A DNA stretch of 64,000 bases, taken from the NCBI RefSeq assembly GCF_000802305.1, contig NZ_JTDK01000016.1:88875-152874 (forward strand), in the 5' to 3' direction. The DNA comes from Microbacterium mangrovi. GTDB taxonomy: Bacteria > Actinomycetota > Actinomycetes > Actinomycetales > Microbacteriaceae. A program made the translations under genes and the position numbers. Below are positions 1-7,904 of the stretch, in pieces. The notes beneath the pieces are model-generated. The model was not told where the DNA came from and did no database searches. It was given only the letters and a program-made list of their open reading frames with translations. Within the stretch, counting starts at the first letter, position 1. Every line of letters begins with the position of its first letter.

Positions 1-745
1 TGCCGCCCAGGCGCGGCCGGTTGAAGGCGTCCAGGCCCTTGTCGCTGTACGCCTCCTCCATGCCGGTGAGGGTGAAGCCCTCCGACACCACGACCAGGGG
101 CGCGCGCCCGCGGTCGTGGGCCTTCGTGACCTGCTCGCAGATCTCGTCGATCGACATCGGCACCTCGGGGATGCAGATGACGTGGGCCCCGGCCGCGATG
201 CCGGCGTGCAGCGCGATCCAGCCGACGTGGCGGCCCATGACCTCCGCGACCATGCACCGCTGGTGCGAGTCGCCGGTGGTGCGCAGGCGGTCCATCGCGT
301 CGGTCGCGATGTTCACGGCCGTGTCGAAACCGAACGAGTAGTCGGTCGCCCGCAGATCGTTGTCGATCGTCTTCGGCACACCGAGCACGTTGATGCCGTC
401 CTTCGCGAGACGGTTCGCCGCGGCCAGGGTGCCCTCGCCGCCGATCGCGATGACGCCGTCGATGCGGTGGCCGTAGAGCGTCTTGCTGATGTTCTCGGCA
501 CCCCCACGCGGACCCTCGTACGGGTTCGTGCGGCTGGTGCCGAGGATCGTGCCGCCGACCTTGGACAGGCCCTTGATCTCGTGGCGCGTGAGCGGGAAGA
601 AGTCCGCGTCGACGAGACCGCGCCAGCCGTCGCGGATGCCGACGAACTCCAGGTCGTACGCGGTCGTGCCTTTGAGCACCACGCCGCGGATCACCGCGTT
701 GAGCCCGGGGCAATCGCCGCCGGACGTGAGAATGCCGATCTTCAT
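1..745 (-). CDS. pfkA: 6-phosphofructokinase, N-terminal 248 residues (runs off the window)
   Basis: Phosphorylates fructose 6-phosphate to fructose 1,6-bisphosphate, the committing step of glycolysis, in the cytosol. The start is the ATG at 745; the protein opens MKIGILTSGGDCPGLN, the ATP-binding glycine loop. GGEGT lies at residues 102-106 and PKTIDND at 124-130. Glycine in the GGEGT position is the ATP-dependent state, whereas lysine 125 is the state common in PPi-dependent enzymes; this mixed pattern is known from actinobacterial ATP-PFKs. About 90 C-terminal residues lie outside the window. It is transcribed away from the SNF2 gene's 3' end, with 112 bp between them. Confidence 0.95.
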   Translation of the reverse strand, partial: MKIGILTSGGDCPGLNAVIRGVVLKGTTAYDLEFVGIRDGWRGLVDADFFPLTRHEIKGLSKVGGTILGTSRTNPYEGPRGGAENISKTLYGHRIDGVIAIGGEGTLAAANRLAKDGINVLGVPKTIDNDLRATDYSFGFDTAVNIATDAMDRLRTTGDSHQRCMVAEVMGRHVGWIALHAGIAAGAHVICIPEVPMSIDEICEQVTKAHDRGRAPLVVVSEGFTLTGMEEAYSDKGLDAFNRPRLGG

Positions 746-857
746 GGGGGAGAGTGTCCTTTGCCGGTTCAGAGAGCAGAGAAACGAGTGGTCGGCGACG
801 CTGCCTGAGTAGACCTTATCGCCTTCGCGGACTCCCCCCGCCGCCGGGGCCCGGCGC

Positions 858-3029
858 CTACGCGGCGCCGAGCGCCTGACGGCACAGATGCATGAGCGCC
901 GACAGCTGCACGGAGTCGCTGGACTGCGGGTCGACGGCGTCGCCGTCCAGCGCCCGCGCGGCCAGACCCTGCTTCGAGTCGATCAGCTCGGCGATCTTCG
1001 TGTCGATCGTGTGCGCGGCGATGATGCGCCACGCGGTGACCGGCTCGTCCTGCCCGATGCGGTGCACGCGATCGATCGCCTGCGTCTGCTCGGCGGCCGT
1101 CCAGGAGAGCTCCGCGAGCACGACGTTGGATGCCGCCTGCATGTTCAGGCCGACGCCGGCGGCGGTCAGCGAGCACACCGCGATCCCCACCTCGGGATCG
1201 TTGTTGAACGCGTCGATCGCCTGCTGGCGTGCCGGCGTGGACTGGTCGCCGCGGATCGAGATGGTGCGGATGCCGGAGGCCGCGAAGTGCGCCTCGGCGG
1301 CATCCATCACGTCGATGTGCTTCGCGAAGAACACCACCTTGCCGACCGAGCGCTGCAGCTGGGCGGCGTAGTCGGCCGACAGCTGCGCCTTGGCCTGGCC
1401 GATGCGTCGCACCATGGTGAAGACGTTCTCGCTGCCGGTGCCGGCGGCCTTGGACTCTTCGAGCTCGTTGTGGGCGACCAGGCGAACGATGTCGTCGTCG
1501 ATCTCTCCGGGGCCGAGGTCGACGTGGCTTCGCGAGGCGATGATCCGGCGATACCGGTCGGCGAGCCGCTGACCGAGTTCGCGCTCCGCCTGCCGGATCG
1601 ACCGGCCGTACTCGTCGTCGAGCTCGACGGGGAGGTCGGCGATGAGCTTGTCGGGAAGGTCTGCGGCGACATCCTTCTTCTTGCGGCGCACGATCCCCAT
1701 CGAGATGACGGCGGCGCGCGCCTCGGGGTAGAAGGACTTGTCGGCGGGGGTGAGCCCGGTGGCATCCAGCCGCTCCATCAGCGCCGGACCCGGCTTCTCG
1801 CCGTTGGTCCACCCGAGGAAGCGCCAGATCGCGTCGAAGTCCTCGACGTCGTTGATGAGCGGGGTTCCGGTCAGGGCGAGCAGCAGCGGATTGCGGTTCT
1901 GCTCGCGCAGGCGCGTGGCGAGCGCCAGCACGTTCTGCGAGCGCTGCGACGTCAGGTTCTTGATGAAGTGCGCCTCGTCGACGACCATTCCCTTGAGCCC
2001 GAGGTCGCCCAGCCACGACAGGTGCCGGTCGAGGACCTCGTAGTTGACGATGAACACGTCGGCGAACGCGTCGATGTCATCGCCGTCGCCGGAGATCACG
2101 GTCGCGCGGCGGTGCGGCGTCCAGCGCTGCACCTCGCGCGCCCAGTTCATCTTGACGACGTTCGGCACGACCGCGAGCAGCGGGTACGCCCCGGCGACGG
2201 ATGCCGCCAGCACCGACTGCGCGGTCTTCCCGAGACCGGGCTCGTCGGCCAGCAGGAACGAGCGATGCCCGTCACGCACGGCCTCGAGGAAGCGCGACTG
2301 GTGCGCCATGACCTCGAGTCCCTTGGGCGAAAGCCGATCGAACTCCGGCACCTCGGGGAGGTCCATGGTCGCCGCACCGCCGCCGGCGCCGGTCTCGAAC
2401 GCCTTGTACAGGGGTCCCATGAGCTCCCAGCCGTCCAGACGCCGACGCGGGGTCGGGGCGGTGGAGCGCGTCGTGAGGTCGGGGGCGAGGAACGGGTTGG
2501 ACTCCTTGCGCGCCTCGATCTGCGGCGGCGTCACCTGGCGGTCGGCCAGCGCCGCCGGCACCACGGTGGGCGTCGCGGGAGCGGTGTCGGTGATGATCAG
2601 CTCATCGGGCGCGAGCTCGGCGCCCGACTCGATCAGCCAGTCGCGGCGCATGCGCTTCGCGACCGGCGAGGTCGCCTGGTCGACCTCGAGCAGCTGGATG
2701 AGCGACGTGTCGCGCGCCGCCGTCTTGGCGAGGATCGTCGCGACGCCGTCGAGGCGCTTGAGCTGCTCGGCGCGGGAGGCATCCGTCAGCTGCTGGTCGG
2801 CCTTGACGCGGGCGCGCTCCTCGCGGACGAGGAAGGCGATCACCTGGAACTTCACGCGGTTGGTGGGTCCGAGTTTGCCGCGCTGGGCCTTCGCCTCGAC
2901 CTCGCGCACCTTGCGCGCCAGGATCGGGATCAGCGGGGCTTCGTCGTCACGGCGCGACGACGAGCGCCGGCGCGGCGCGGACTTGGGGGCGGCCTGCTTC
3001 TTCGAAGCCGCTTCGACCGTGGTCGACAT
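858..3029 (-). CDS. SNF2-family DNA-dependent ATPase/helicase (SMARCAL1-like)
   Basis: A 723-residue superfamily 2 ATPase, probably a DNA translocase used in repair or fork remodelling. The lysine- and arginine-rich N-terminus is followed by about 200 residues of unassigned sequence. Walker A (DEPGLGKT) is near residue 265, the Walker B VVDEAH near 350, and LTGTP follows. The C-terminal RecA lobe has AGVGLN and the HRIGQ motif VI. The ATG at 3029 is preferred over upstream starts because AAGGAGG-like sequence (CTCAGGAGGAGC) sits just before it and the family-like sequence begins there. It lies alone between copA and pfkA on the same strand, 228 bp from copA. Confidence 0.9.
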   Translation of the reverse strand: MSTTVEAASKKQAAPKSAPRRRSSSRRDDEAPLIPILARKVREVEAKAQRGKLGPTNRVKFQVIAFLVREERARVKADQQLTDASRAEQLKRLDGVATILAKTAARDTSLIQLLEVDQATSPVAKRMRRDWLIESGAELAPDELIITDTAPATPTVVPAALADRQVTPPQIEARKESNPFLAPDLTTRSTAPTPRRRLDGWELMGPLYKAFETGAGGGAATMDLPEVPEFDRLSPKGLEVMAHQSRFLEAVRDGHRSFLLADEPGLGKTAQSVLAASVAGAYPLLAVVPNVVKMNWAREVQRWTPHRRATVISGDGDDIDAFADVFIVNYEVLDRHLSWLGDLGLKGMVVDEAHFIKNLTSQRSQNVLALATRLREQNRNPLLLALTGTPLINDVEDFDAIWRFLGWTNGEKPGPALMERLDATGLTPADKSFYPEARAAVISMGIVRRKKKDVAADLPDKLIADLPVELDDEYGRSIRQAERELGQRLADRYRRIIASRSHVDLGPGEIDDDIVRLVAHNELEESKAAGTGSENVFTMVRRIGQAKAQLSADYAAQLQRSVGKVVFFAKHIDVMDAAEAHFAASGIRTISIRGDQSTPARQQAIDAFNNDPEVGIAVCSLTAAGVGLNMQAASNVVLAELSWTAAEQTQAIDRVHRIGQDEPVTAWRIIAAHTIDTKIAELIDSKQGLAARALDGDAVDPQSSDSVQLSALMHLCRQALGAA

Positions 3030-3257
3030 GCTCCTCCTGAGCGGAAAGACCGGAACATGGGGAAGTCCCGGTGGGCATCCTCCGCGGCTGTCATGCGCAG
3101 AGGGCGGGGTGCCGCAAGATGCAGCCGATGCGCTGTCTCGGCATCTTCGATGCCCGGCGCACGCACGGATGTGCGACAATCCCCGCCGCCTAGTGTACCC
3201 CGCCGGCGCCGGCCTTCAGGTTACGACGCGACTTCCTGTGCAAATCGCCCGCAGGAG

Positions 3258-5531
3258 TCAGACCGCCCGGCGCAGGCGCAGGCTGTTGAGAACGACGAAG
3301 ACGCTGGAGAACGCCATCGCCGCCCCGGCGATCATCGGGTTGAGCAGGCCGAGCGCGGCCAGCGGGATCGCCGCCGCGTTGTACGCGAACGCCCAGAACA
3401 GGTTCCCGCGGATGATCCGCATCGTGCGGCGGCTGAGCTGGAGGGCGTCGGCCGCGGCCGGGAGCCCCGAGCGCACCAGGGTGATGTCGCTCGCGTGGAG
3501 TGCGGCATCCGCTCCCCCGCCCATCGCGATGCCGAGGTCGGCGGTCGCCAGGGCCGCGGCGTCGTTCACGCCGTCGCCCACCATCGCGACGCGTCGCCCC
3601 TCGGCGCGCAGTCTCTCGATCTCGGCGACCTTCTGCTCCGGCAGCACGCCGGCGACGACGGTCGGGATGCCGGCCTCGGCGGCAACGGCCCGCGCGACGG
3701 TCTCGTTGTCGCCGGTGAGCAGGACGACGTCGGCACCGAGGTCGCGCAGGCGTGCGATCGCGTCGGCGCTGTCGGGTCGGATGCCGTCCGCGACGGCGAA
3801 CACGGCGCGCACCCGCGGCACACCGTCGGCATCCGCCCACCCGGCCACGACCGCGGTGCCGACCGTCTCCGCCGAGGCCACGGCCGGGACCAGGTCGGCG
3901 GGGATCGTCGCGCCCCTCTCGGCCGCGAAGGCGGGCTTTCCGGCGAAGGCCGCCAGATCGCCCACGGTGCCGGTGACGCCGCGTCCGGCGTGCGAGCGGA
4001 AGCCGTCGACGGATTCCTCCCCCCGCCGGGCATCGGCGATGGCGCGGGCGACGGGGTGCTCGGAGACGGCTTCCAGCGCGCCGATCACGGCGAGCGCTTC
4101 GTCACGCGAGACACCGGGAACGGTGGTCACGTCGCCGAGCGTCATCTCGCCGGTGGTCACGGTCCCCGTCTTGTCGAGCACGACGGTGTCGATGCGATCG
4201 GCCTGCTCGAGGGCTTCGGGACCGGTGATGAGGATGCCCAGCTGCGCGCCGCGCCCGGTTCCGACGAGGATCGCGATGGGCGTGGCAAGGCCCAGGGCGC
4301 ACGGGCAGGCGACGATGAGCACGGCGACCGCGGCGGTGAAGCCGGCGGCGACCGGCTGCCCCGCGAGCATCCACCCCGCGAACGTGAGCACGGCGAGTGC
4401 GATCACGATGGGGACGAAGACGGCCGAGATGCGGTCGGCGAGACGCTGCACCCGGCTCTTGCCGGCCTGCGCGTCTTCGACGAGGCGGGCCATCCGGGCC
4501 AGGCGCGTGTCGGCGCCGACGCCGGTCGCGCGAACCCGGAGTCGGCCGTCGGCGGCGATCGTGCCCCCGGTCACCTCCGCACCGGGTGCGACGTCGACCG
4601 GCACCGACTCGCCGGTGAGCATGCTCTGGTCGACCGCCGCCTCCCCCGCGACGACGACGCCGTCGGCGGCGACCTTCTCGCCGGGGCGCACCACGAATTC
4701 GTCGCCGATGAGCAACTCGTCGATCGGCACGCGGCGGCCGTCGGCGAGCTCGACGTCCTTGGCACCGAGGTCCATGAGCGCGCGCAGGGCGCTGCCGGCA
4801 CGCCGCTTCGAACGCTGCTCGATGACCCGGCCGAGCAGCAGGAACACGGTGACGGCCGCCGCAACCTCGAAGTACACCATCGACGTCGGATCGGCGTCTG
4901 GCGCGAAGAGGGTGGCCTCGTGCACCATGCCGACCTCGCCGGCGGTGCCGAACAGGAGCGCCCACACGCTCCAGAGGTACGCGGCCCCGGTGCCGAGGGT
5001 GATCAGCGTGTCCATGGTCATCGCGCCGTGCCGCGCGTTCGCGAAGGTGGCGCGATGGAACGGCCATCCGCCCCACAGGACGATCGGGGTGGCCAGTGCG
5101 AACGACACCCACTGCCACCCGGGGAACTGCAGCGCGGGGATCATGCCCAGGGCCACGACCGGGACGGCGAGCAGGGCGCTGACGATCAGACGCGTGCGCA
5201 GCGGCCCGCCGTGCGCGTGCGCGTCGGATGCCTCGACGGAGGCGTCCGACGTTTCGCGGGAGGCGGCATCCTGCCCCGGTGCCGGACGCACCCGGGCGTC
5301 GTACCCGGCTTCGCGCACCGCCTGGACGAGCCGGTCGGCGTCGACGTCGACGGGGAAGCTCACCTTCGCGGACTCCGTGGCCAGGTTCACGGCCGCGGTG
5401 ACGCCGGGCACCGTCTGGAGGCGCTTCTCGACGCGCGCGACGCAGCTCGCGCAGGTCATGCCCTCGATGTCGAGGACGGCCTCGCGGTTCTCGTGCGCCT
5501 CGCGGGAGGCGGTCGTGGATGCGGTGGTCAT
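3258..5531 (-). CDS. copA: Copper-exporting P1B-type ATPase
   Basis: Pumps Cu(I) out of the cytosol across the inner membrane at the cost of ATP. The 757-residue protein has one N-terminal heavy-metal-associated domain with MTCASC (Cys27 and Cys30), eight predicted membrane segments, the intramembrane CPC metal site near residue 408, the phosphorylation motif DKTGT near 451, and GDGVND near the C-terminus. The start at 5531 has a good ribosome site (GGAAAGGAG). A CsoR-type palindrome overlaps its probable -10, so copper induction is expected. No copZ or csoR gene is beside it. It is divergent from an MFS exporter. Confidence 0.93.
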   Translation of the reverse strand: MTTASTTASREAHENREAVLDIEGMTCASCVARVEKRLQTVPGVTAAVNLATESAKVSFPVDVDADRLVQAVREAGYDARVRPAPGQDAASRETSDASVEASDAHAHGGPLRTRLIVSALLAVPVVALGMIPALQFPGWQWVSFALATPIVLWGGWPFHRATFANARHGAMTMDTLITLGTGAAYLWSVWALLFGTAGEVGMVHEATLFAPDADPTSMVYFEVAAAVTVFLLLGRVIEQRSKRRAGSALRALMDLGAKDVELADGRRVPIDELLIGDEFVVRPGEKVAADGVVVAGEAAVDQSMLTGESVPVDVAPGAEVTGGTIAADGRLRVRATGVGADTRLARMARLVEDAQAGKSRVQRLADRISAVFVPIVIALAVLTFAGWMLAGQPVAAGFTAAVAVLIVACPCALGLATPIAILVGTGRGAQLGILITGPEALEQADRIDTVVLDKTGTVTTGEMTLGDVTTVPGVSRDEALAVIGALEAVSEHPVARAIADARRGEESVDGFRSHAGRGVTGTVGDLAAFAGKPAFAAERGATIPADLVPAVASAETVGTAVVAGWADADGVPRVRAVFAVADGIRPDSADAIARLRDLGADVVLLTGDNETVARAVAAEAGIPTVVAGVLPEQKVAEIERLRAEGRRVAMVGDGVNDAAALATADLGIAMGGGADAALHASDITLVRSGLPAAADALQLSRRTMRIIRGNLFWAFAYNAAAIPLAALGLLNPMIAGAAMAFSSVFVVLNSLRLRRAV

Positions 5532-5559
5532 GTCGCTCCTTTCCACCGTCCCCAACATG

Positions 5560-5576
5560 ATACCCCCCAGGGGTAT
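5560..5576. promoter_or_regulatory. CsoR-type copper operator
   Basis: ATACCCC, a 3-base spacer CCA, then GGGGTAT: a perfect 7+7 inverted repeat matching the C/G-rich CsoR/RicR operators of actinobacteria. On the minus strand the candidate -10 TATCAT of copA (5562-5557) overlaps its edge, so a bound repressor would block copA. It also lies about 40 bp upstream of the -10 of the divergent MFS gene, which could be co-regulated. Confidence 0.75.
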
Positions 5577-5617
5577 TCCTCGCCACCCGGTCCGCCCCCG
5601 ATGTGCCCGCCCGGGTC

Positions 5618-5623
5618 TATGGT
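5618..5623 (+). promoter_or_regulatory. -10 element of a leaderless MFS transcript
   Basis: TATGGT followed by exactly six bases and the GTG at 5630. This TANNNT-N6-start spacing recurs at many genes in the window and decides the start codon here. Confidence 0.5.
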
Positions 5624-5629
5624 GGCGAC

Positions 5630-7075
5630 GTGGCGATGAATCGTGCGGAACGGCTCGTCCTGTGGATCGCGATCCTGGCGTCCTTCGTCGCATTCCTGGA
5701 CGGCACCGTGGTGAACGTCGCGCTGCCCGCGATGCAGCGCGAACTCGGCGGCGGGCTGACGACCCAGCAGTGGATCGTGGATGCCTACCTCGTGACGCTC
5801 GGGGCGCTGATCCTCGTCGCGGGCTCGCTCAGCGACCTCTTCGGACGCGCCCTGATCCTACGCGTGGGGCTGATCGGCTTCGGCGCCGCCTCGATCGCCA
5901 TCGCCGCCGCGCCCGACCCGCTGTTCCTCATCATCGCCCGCGCGATCCAGGGCATCGCCGGAGCCCTCCTCGTGCCGAGCTCCCTGGCTCTCATCACCTC
6001 GACGTTCCGAGGCCCGGCGCAGGCGCGCGCGATCGGCATCTGGACGGCATCCACCACGGCGGCGCTGCTGGTCGGCCCGGTGCTCGGCGGCGGGTTCGTC
6101 GACCTGCTCTCCTGGCGGTACGCGTTCCTCATCAACGTGCTGCCGATCGCCGTCACCCTGTGGCTCCTGGCCATCCTGCACCACCCCGACGTGCGCAACC
6201 CCGACGCGAAGGTCGACTGGGCCGGTGCCGTGCTGTGCACCGTCGGCCTCGGCGGCATCGTCTTCGCCCTCATCGAGCAGGATCGCCTCGGATGGAGCAA
6301 TCCCCTGATCTGGGGCAGCGCCGTCATCGGCGGCGCGGCCCTCATCGGCTTCCTCGTGCGGCAGGCCACGGCCCGGTTCCCCCTCATGCCCCTGAGCCTG
6401 TTCACCGTGCGGAACTTCTGGGCCGGCAACGTGGCGACCGCGTTCATCTACGGCGCGCTCGGCATCGCCGGCCTGGTGCTGGGCGTCTTCTTGCAGCAGG
6501 TCTCCGGGTGGCCGGCCACCCTCGCCGGCCTGGCGTTCCTGCCGACCACGATCATCATGGTCGCGCTGAGCGAACGCTTCGGCACGCTCGCCGGCCGCTT
6601 CGGCCCACGCCTGTTCATGACGCTCGGGCCGCTCGTCATGGCCGCCGGCACGCTGCTGCAGCTGACCGTCACCGCGGACGTGAACTACTGGCTGCAGGTG
6701 CTGCCGTCGATGATCGTCTTCGGGCTCGGCCTGGCGCTGACCGTCGCGCCCCTCACGTCCGCCGTGCTCGGGGCGATCGACCCGTCGCGGTCGGGCATCG
6801 CCTCGGCCGTCAACAACGCTGTCGCCCGCATCGCCGGTCTTCTCACGGTGGCGATGCTCGGCGTCATCGCGGGCGGCGCGATCACCGTCATCGGCCTGCA
6901 CCGCTCGATCATCGTGACCGCGGCCATGTTCGCGGTGGGCGGTGTCTGCTCGCTGCTCGGCATCCGCAACCCGCCGCGCACAGCCGCCCCCGCGGTTGGC
7001 GAGGGCGGCGGTGCTCAGTCCGGAACGGACTCCCCGGTGATCAGATCAGACTCTTCGGATGCCACACCGTCTTGA
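5630..7075 (+). CDS. MFS drug/H+ antiporter, DHA2 (EmrB/QacA) family
   Basis: A 481-residue polytopic membrane protein with about 14 hydrophobic segments, typical of DHA2 exporters. Motif C-like and family signatures include FLDGTVVNVALPAM after the first segment and DLFGRA in the first cytosolic loop. It would export small toxic compounds using the proton gradient; the substrate cannot be read from sequence. The GTG at 5630 is chosen because of the leaderless -10 spacing; an ATG two codons later is the alternative. Its last 35 bases overlap the 3' end of the convergent gene ending at 7041. It shares a 98-bp divergent region, with a copper operator, with copA. Confidence 0.88.
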   Translation: MAMNRAERLVLWIAILASFVAFLDGTVVNVALPAMQRELGGGLTTQQWIVDAYLVTLGALILVAGSLSDLFGRALILRVGLIGFGAASIAIAAAPDPLFLIIARAIQGIAGALLVPSSLALITSTFRGPAQARAIGIWTASTTAALLVGPVLGGGFVDLLSWRYAFLINVLPIAVTLWLLAILHHPDVRNPDAKVDWAGAVLCTVGLGGIVFALIEQDRLGWSNPLIWGSAVIGGAALIGFLVRQATARFPLMPLSLFTVRNFWAGNVATAFIYGALGIAGLVLGVFLQQVSGWPATLAGLAFLPTTIIMVALSERFGTLAGRFGPRLFMTLGPLVMAAGTLLQLTVTADVNYWLQVLPSMIVFGLGLALTVAPLTSAVLGAIDPSRSGIASAVNNAVARIAGLLTVAMLGVIAGGAITVIGLHRSIIVTAAMFAVGGVCSLLGIRNPPRTAAPAVGEGGGAQSGTDSPVIRSDSSDATPS

Positions 7076-7904
7076 CCTCGGTGAACGCGGTGATGCGCTC
7101 CAGGCTCGGGGTCGCGGCATCCGCTCCCGGCTCGGGCGGGAGCACGCGCATGAGGGTCTCGGCCGCCCGGATCTGCAGGTCGACCCAGTCGATGTGACCG
7201 GCGCCGACGAGGTCGAGCGCGTTCACGTCGGGGTGGGATGCCAGCCACGGCGCGATCTCGGCCGCGGAACCGGTCAGCACGTTCACCACTCCGCCCGGCA
7301 CATCGCTGGTGGCGAGCACCTCGGCGAGGCTGATGGCCGAGAGCGGATGCCGCTCGGACGCCACGACCACGACGGTGTTCCCGGCGACGAGCGCCGGGGC
7401 GACCGCCGAGACGAAGCCGACCAGCGCGCTCTCCTGCGGAGCGATCACAGCGACGACGCCGGTGGGCTCGGGCACCGAGATGTCGAAGTAGGGGCCGGCG
7501 ACCGGGTTCAGCGCTCCGGTGACCTGGACGTACTTGTCGCACCATCCGGCGTACCAGACCCAGCGGTCGATCGCCTCGTCGACCTCGGCGCCGGCGGCCG
7601 CGGCGCTCACGCCGGTCTGCGCGACGATCTCGTCGATGAACTGGGCGCGACGGCCCTCCAGCACCTCTGCGACGCGGTAGAGCACCTGTCCGCGGTTGTA
7701 CGCGGTGGCACCCGACCAGCCCTTGACCGCGGCACGCGCCTTCTCGACGGCGTCGCGGGCATCCTTGCGCGACGCCTTGGCCGCATTCGCGAGGAACGCG
7801 CCCTTGGGACCCTCGACCGCGTACACCCGACCGGACTCGGAGCGCGGGAAGGCGCCGCCGACGAACAGCTTGTAGGTCTTCGGAATCGTCAGCCGCTTGC
7901 TCAT
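7041..7904 (-). CDS. Truncated aldehyde-dehydrogenase-like protein without catalytic residues
   Basis: 287 residues that align with the N-terminal cofactor-binding part of aldehyde dehydrogenases (GVVAVIAPQES, VAGNTVVVVAS) but stop before the segment holding the catalytic glutamate and cysteine. Full-length family members have about 480 residues. The start ATG overlaps the stop of the upstream full-length dehydrogenase by four bases (ATGA), so the two are translationally coupled and this is not a frameshift remnant. In the ALDH16 family an active domain is fused to a second degenerate one; this gene pair may be a split equivalent (inference). A catalytic role on its own is unlikely. Confidence 0.82.
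   Translation of the reverse strand: MSKRLTIPKTYKLFVGGAFPRSESGRVYAVEGPKGAFLANAAKASRKDARDAVEKARAAVKGWSGATAYNRGQVLYRVAEVLEGRRAQFIDEIVAQTGVSAAAAGAEVDEAIDRWVWYAGWCDKYVQVTGALNPVAGPYFDISVPEPTGVVAVIAPQESALVGFVSAVAPALVAGNTVVVVASERHPLSAISLAEVLATSDVPGGVVNVLTGSAAEIAPWLASHPDVNALDLVGAGHIDWVDLQIRAAETLMRVLPPEPGADAATPSLERITAFTEVKTVWHPKSLI

Noticed and set aside
888..5639. A plus-strand open frame of 1583 codons opposite the SNF2 and copA genes
   Set aside because: It is the GC-rich complement of two well-supported minus-strand genes, with Arg/Gly/Asp-biased composition and no motifs.
2044..7197. A plus-strand open frame of 1717 codons crossing copA and the MFS gene in another frame
   Set aside because: Composition is Ser/Arg/Thr/Ala-rich noise and it overlaps three clear genes in other frames.
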